61,542 bases of DNA, taken from positions 47,413-108,954 of the forward strand of contig DIUC01000072.1 of the NCBI GenBank assembly GCA_002435785.1, read 5' to 3'. Made by a program: the position numbers and the translations under genes. The DNA comes from Saprospiraceae bacterium UBA6168. Lineage in GTDB: Bacteria; Bacteroidota; Bacteroidia; Chitinophagales; Saprospiraceae. This document shows positions 58,399-61,542 of this stretch, in pieces. Positions within the stretch are counted from its first letter, which is position 1; each line of letters opens with the position of its first letter. Below the pieces are notes generated by a model. That model was not told the DNA's origin and did not search any database. It saw nothing but the letters and a program-made list of their open reading frames with translations.

Positions 58399-59991
58399 CT
58401 ATCCAACCTCCTTCCTGAGGGATTCAATCATGGCAATTGGCACGTCGTTGAGGTCGAGAATGATGAACCCGTCGAGGACATCGGAGAAGTTCGGATCCAC
58501 GTTGAAGCTGATGAAACGGGCGTTGAGCTTGAGGTACTGCCGCACCAGCACGGGCAGCCGGAAATGCTCCGGTTCTATGTCCTCGATGAGACTGTCAAGG
58601 GACTGGAGCTGGTCGTCGAGGTTCTCGGCCAACATCTCGATGTCCACCTTGTCCACCTTCACCTTGAAGGGCTTGCGGGGTTTGAGGAATTCGGCTAACT
58701 CGTTGTTGTAGAAGTGTTTTTTGATGTAAGCCACAATGACCCCACGAGATAGGTTCGAGTAGTATTTGCTGATGCTGACGGGGCCATAGAGGTAGCTGAA
58801 CCGTGGGTTTTTTAGCAAAAAATAGAGGATGCCCTTCCAAAGCAGGAATAGCGGCAACCGCTTGCGTTGGTGGTCGGGCACGATGAAGGAGCGCCCCAAC
58901 TCGACCGATTTTTTCATGTAGGGATGGAAGCCCTCCTTTATTTTGAAAAGGCTGCTGATGTAAAACCCGGCAGCGCCGTACCGCTCGAATATCTCGTCGC
59001 CAACCCCCATCCGGTAGCCTCCTGCAATCTGTTTTGCCTCCCGGTCCCAGAGTATGAGTTGGCGATAATAAAGGTCGTATTCGTCAAGGTCACGTGCCTT
59101 TCCTGTGCCTTCGCCAACTACCCGAAAGGTCAATTCTCGAAGCCTGCCAATTTCTTGGAGGGTTTGTGGGATGTCCTTCGCCTCTGCCACAAAGATGTCG
59201 TATTCGCCTTGCGAAGCAATGAGGGACTGGAATTTCAAATGCCCAATTTCATCTACAATCAATTGGTTGTCAATGGGTTCAGCCAATTGTTCTTCCTGTT
59301 CTGATAGTTTGAAAAAATTGCGCAGGTAAAACGGCTTCACCTCCAGTCCGGAGCCGAGCGAGTAGATTTTGGACTGGATGAAGCGCTTGAAATCCTTTGG
59401 CTTGTCGAACTTCTGCTGCTCCTCTACCGAAATCTGGTTTCCAACCCGAACGGTGATTTTGTAGGGTTCGCCCCGCACCCACTGCACGATTCGACCACCG
59501 ATGCTCGGCCTAACAAAGCCTGGGAAGGGCGCTTTTAGGCGAACGGGTACGACGGGGATTTCCGCCCGCATCACCGCCCGCATGAGCCGGTTCATGAACT
59601 GGTCACGCACCGGGCTGTCCAATGTCCGGTCGGTGAAATGGAGGATGAGGCAAAGGGAATAGCCATTTGTTTTGGCCTTGACCAATTCCTTGAACAGTTC
59701 ACGGACATAATCTTCCCACTGCAACAGGTTATAGTTCAAATGAAGGAAGTATGGGACGAGTGAAGGCTCGGACAAACTGCCCCGCTCGATGACCTTGAAA
59801 GGGATGGTGCTGCCGTCGAGCAGCCGGATGAGCACCAACTCATCCACATCATCTAAGGCTTGGTTGACGATGAACAGCGTTGGCACCTTCACGGCAAGGT
59901 TCTTTAGGTCGTGGGCATCGGCCTCGATTTGCACGTTTTTTTTGCGGAGGGCCGTATCGAGAATTGGGTTGGTCGGAAAATTTGTGGGCAT
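58399..59991 (-). CDS. OlsF/GlsF-like two-domain acyltransferase (degenerate PlsC domain + GNAT/hemolysin domain)
   Basis: A 530-residue protein. The N-terminal half (about 20-215) follows the PlsC fold (IPVVPVRLKAPFPG) but the HX4D motif reads LFIVNQALDDVDE and the EGT block reads LILHFTDRTLD, so O-acyltransferase activity is doubtful. The C-terminal half (about 255-490) is a GNAT-type domain like OlsB/GlsB: VAEAKDIPQTLQEIGRLRELTFRVVGEG, LDEYDLYYRQLILWD, AGGYRMGVG, SVELGRSFIVPDHQR and YLYGPVSISKYY. Such enzymes N-acylate ornithine or glycine with a 3-hydroxy fatty acid, making phosphorus-free aminolipids. The intact PlsC gene downstream could supply the O-acylation. The minus-strand -7 element is TAACTTTG (60053-60060). 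Confidence 0.86.
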   Translation of the reverse strand: MPTNFPTNPILDTALRKKNVQIEADAHDLKNLAVKVPTLFIVNQALDDVDELVLIRLLDGSTIPFKVIERGSLSEPSLVPYFLHLNYNLLQWEDYVRELFKELVKAKTNGYSLCLILHFTDRTLDSPVRDQFMNRLMRAVMRAEIPVVPVRLKAPFPGFVRPSIGGRIVQWVRGEPYKITVRVGNQISVEEQQKFDKPKDFKRFIQSKIYSLGSGLEVKPFYLRNFFKLSEQEEQLAEPIDNQLIVDEIGHLKFQSLIASQGEYDIFVAEAKDIPQTLQEIGRLRELTFRVVGEGTGKARDLDEYDLYYRQLILWDREAKQIAGGYRMGVGDEIFERYGAAGFYISSLFKIKEGFHPYMKKSVELGRSFIVPDHQRKRLPLFLLWKGILYFLLKNPRFSYLYGPVSISKYYSNLSRGVIVAYIKKHFYNNELAEFLKPRKPFKVKVDKVDIEMLAENLDDQLQSLDSLIEDIEPEHFRLPVLVRQYLKLNARFISFNVDPNFSDVLDGFIILDLNDVPIAMIESLRKEVG

Positions 59992-60052
59992 ATTTCAAGT
60001 TGCGGAGCAAAGCTGACGAAATCATATTTCGTCCTATTTTACCTTCTGGCCC

Positions 60053-60060
60053 CAAAGTTA
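60053..60060 (-). promoter_or_regulatory. -7 promoter element of the OlsF-like/PlsC operon
   Basis: Minus-strand TAACTTTG, exact TAnnTTTG match, 61 nt before the start at 59991. It lies back to back with the rightward element at 60085. Confidence 0.55.
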
Positions 60061-60084
60061 ATTTCTGTGGTGTGGATTTAACGC

Positions 60085-60092
60085 TAAATTTG
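60085..60092 (+). promoter_or_regulatory. -7 promoter element of the 60113 gene
   Basis: TAAATTTG matches TAnnTTTG, 20 nt before the start codon. The two divergent -7 elements are about 25 bp apart, so the two promoters must overlap. Confidence 0.6.
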
Positions 60093-60112
60093 CCCGAATC
60101 AAAACTCTCAAC

Positions 60113-60667
60113 ATGAAATTTAAACACAACTTCACGATTATTTTACTCTTCACAGTGGCCGCCTGTTTCGGTCAAAACAAGGTCATGGACATTGGCTTGG
60201 AGGTACAAGCCTACCCAACTGGCTTCATTCCCGGGTTCCGGGTGGAAAAAAGCTTCACCAAAAAAGACCTTGTCGGCGTGCGGGTCGGCTATCAAATCAT
60301 TGACCACGGCGACAACGGCGAGCACGACGATGAAACGGGCAGTGGCTTTGGTGGCTCGCTCGGCTTGAAGCACTATTTCAACCGCTATTTCACAGGGCCG
60401 AGCCTTGGCTTGCGCACCGACCTTTGGGTGAACAAGATAGACTGGGTGACGAAGCTCGAAACGGGCGGAGAAACCACGGGTTCTACTGACCTCATCGTGG
60501 TGCAGCCAACCTTTGAGTTTGGGTGGGCATTCACGATGGGCGAGTACCTTGTGCTTACGCCAGCCGCCGCATTTGGTTTTGAAATAAATGCCAAGACCAA
60601 GGGCGAAGGCACTGGGCAAGGTGCCATCTTTCTGGCGGGCTTGACGGTCGCCTATCGGATTCAGTAA
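60113..60667 (+). CDS. Outer membrane beta-barrel-like protein
   Basis: A 184-residue protein with signal peptide (MKFKHNFTIILLFTVAACFG-Q). The rest alternates polar and hydrophobic residues in about eight strands (FIPGFRVEKSFTKKDLVGVRVG, GFGGSLGLKHYFNRYFTGPSLG, LVLTPAAAFGFEINAK). This is the profile of small 8-stranded outer membrane barrels of Bacteroidota. No specific family is recognised. An acidic/His loop, DHGDNGEHDDE, might bind metal. Confidence 0.78.
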   Translation: MKFKHNFTIILLFTVAACFGQNKVMDIGLEVQAYPTGFIPGFRVEKSFTKKDLVGVRVGYQIIDHGDNGEHDDETGSGFGGSLGLKHYFNRYFTGPSLGLRTDLWVNKIDWVTKLETGGETTGSTDLIVVQPTFEFGWAFTMGEYLVLTPAAAFGFEINAKTKGEGTGQGAIFLAGLTVAYRIQ

Positions 60668-60692
60668 TAGGTGAGGAGATATTCGGGGGCTA

Positions 60693-61352
60693 TTATTCCG
60701 TTTTTTGCTTCGCAATAATGGTTTCCCCGTCTGTCACCACCTGGCCGGGCACGACCATTGGGACCGTGTTTTCGGGCAGGATTAGACCAACTTGGCTGCC
60801 CAATTTTATCAAACCAATGACGTCCCCCGCAGCCACGGTTTGGCCCGGTTCCATGAAGTCCTCGATGCGGCGAGCCAGCAGCCCAGCCACTTGAACCACC
60901 TTGTAGCGCACACCATTTTCGGTTTCAAACAGCAGGTCGTTCCGCTCGTTTTCGAGGCGCAGCCCGAAGCGGTTAGTTTGAATCAGCGCATTGTTGAAGC
61001 TGCCCTTGACGTAGTTTTTTTGCAAAAAACGGCCCGCCATGGGTGCACGCTGGTAGTGTACGTTTGTCACGTCCATCTCGATGGCGATGAGCCAACCGCT
61101 GGAATCAACGTCGGAGGTCATCACCTGTACCACTCCGGCATCTTTTTCCCAAGCCAAAGAGTCGGCGGTCCAGTGCAGCACTGCGGCCACCTTTCCATTG
61201 GCTGGGCTGATGAATGCGCTGGTATCGGTCGGGATGCTGCGCTCTGGCAACCGCAAAAACCAAAACTGGTAGTAGGCCAGCATGGCTGCGACAGCAATTG
61301 CGAAGCCGATGAAAAGTTTTTTCAGGATTTTTTTTGGCTGGTTTTTTTCCAT
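60693..61352 (-). CDS. Phosphatidylserine decarboxylase, short (type II/Asd-like)
   Basis: A 219-residue protein with one N-terminal transmembrane segment (about 12-32). Family motifs are FLRLPERSIPTD and FISPANGKV, then NVHYQRAPMAG (His99), and the self-cleavage motif in GLIKLGSQVG, where Ser186 of LGS should become the pyruvoyl group. It converts phosphatidylserine (or an archaetidylserine-like lipid) to the ethanolamine lipid. The short length and Gly-Ser-Gln motif match the Psd-A/Asd branch rather than E. coli Psd. The usual partner pssA is not in the window. The start at 61352 (MEKNQPKKIL) is preferred for topology. Confidence 0.88.
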   Translation of the reverse strand: MEKNQPKKILKKLFIGFAIAVAAMLAYYQFWFLRLPERSIPTDTSAFISPANGKVAAVLHWTADSLAWEKDAGVVQVMTSDVDSSGWLIAIEMDVTNVHYQRAPMAGRFLQKNYVKGSFNNALIQTNRFGLRLENERNDLLFETENGVRYKVVQVAGLLARRIEDFMEPGQTVAAGDVIGLIKLGSQVGLILPENTVPMVVPGQVVTDGETIIAKQKTE

Positions 61353-61444
61353 GAAATCGTTTGTTTTTAAAGCCCTGCACATAATTTGGCAGGGATTGGA
61401 ACTAAGTCGTTGAAAGATGTTTTTCTAAAAAATCTTACGAGGAC

Positions 61445-61474
61445 TTTGAAAAATTAAAAATGCACATATCTTTG
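61445..61474 (+). promoter_or_regulatory. tRNA promoter (-33 TTTG, -7 TATCTTTG)
   Basis: TTTG (61445-61448) and TATCTTTG (61467-61474) are 18 nt apart, a full Bacteroidota consensus promoter. The tRNA begins 38 nt after the -7 element. Confidence 0.75.
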
Positions 61475-61511
61475 CGCTCGCTTTTGGCAAATGAGTCATC
61501 AGCATCAGAAA

Positions 61512-61542
61512 GGTGAGGTAGCTCAGTCGGTAGAGCAATGGA
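61512..61542 (+). tRNA. tRNA, 5' part (truncated by window edge)
   Basis: The acceptor 5' strand GGTGAGG, T8, A9, D-stem GCTC with loop AGTCGGTA and GAGC, A26, and the first anticodon-stem bases ATGGA are present. The anticodon lies outside the window; ATGGA in this position is compatible with tRNA-Phe, but identity cannot be shown. Confidence 0.85.

Overview
The window looks like a chromosomal segment of a Bacteroidota bacterium, most likely from the Saprospiraceae or a near relative. The evidence is a gliding-motility/T9SS type B sorting domain on a 1860-residue surface protein next to a PorP/SprF-family gene, a T9SS-like C-terminal tail on a metalloprotease, DUF3857 proteins, weak or absent Shine-Dalgarno sequences, and many promoters of the Bacteroidota form TTTG-N(17-23)-TAnnTTTG. 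No phage, plasmid, transposase or CRISPR array was seen. Placement below phylum level is inference.

Layout. 1-2.5 kb: end of rmlB, a small membrane protein, a TonB-C-like lipoprotein, truA. 2.7-6.0 kb: an unusual ClpB-like double AAA+ protein with a dead-looking first ATPase, a shortened D2 pore loop and a release-factor-like (PCRF) tail. 6.1-8.4 kb: ferredoxin, iscX, kdsC-like phosphatase, UbiA-type prenyltransferase. 8.8-12.6 kb: rtcB and a UbiD decarboxylase, divergent around three 41-bp palindromic repeats. 12.7-17.2 kb: M23 endopeptidase, TPMT-like methyltransferase, LysM protein, small hypothetical. 17.3-24.0 kb: giant adhesin plus PorP/SprF. 24.2-28.2 kb: HerA-like ATPase, membrane-anchored nuclease, CFA-type methyltransferase. 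28.7-36.0 kb: two DUF3857 proteins, miaB, a four-helix-bundle protein, a sigma-54 activator. 36.1-43.7 kb: BNR propeller protein, NYN nuclease with a cold-shock-like tail, M43 and M28 peptidases, FKBP isomerase. 44-47.8 kb: trmD, MmcQ/YjbR, two flavoenzymes. 48-54.4 kb: beta-helix protein, recQ, glycosyltransferase, lipoprotein, LVIVD-repeat protein. 54.5-61.5 kb: rnd, RmlD-like reductase, beta-barrel proteins, two acyltransferase genes, a phosphatidylserine decarboxylase, and the 5' end of a tRNA.

How parts fit. Several genes concern the envelope: lipid synthesis (PlsC, OlsF/GlsF-like acyltransferase, Psd, CFA-like enzyme, UbiA prenyltransferase), wall binding and cleavage (LysM, M23), and T9SS surface export. 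Others concern RNA (truA, miaB, trmD, rtcB, rnd, NYN protein). The most striking features are the ClpB-like/PCRF fusion and a recurring architecture of 7- or 8-nt tandem repeats, different in sequence each time, in the 5' leaders of six genes.
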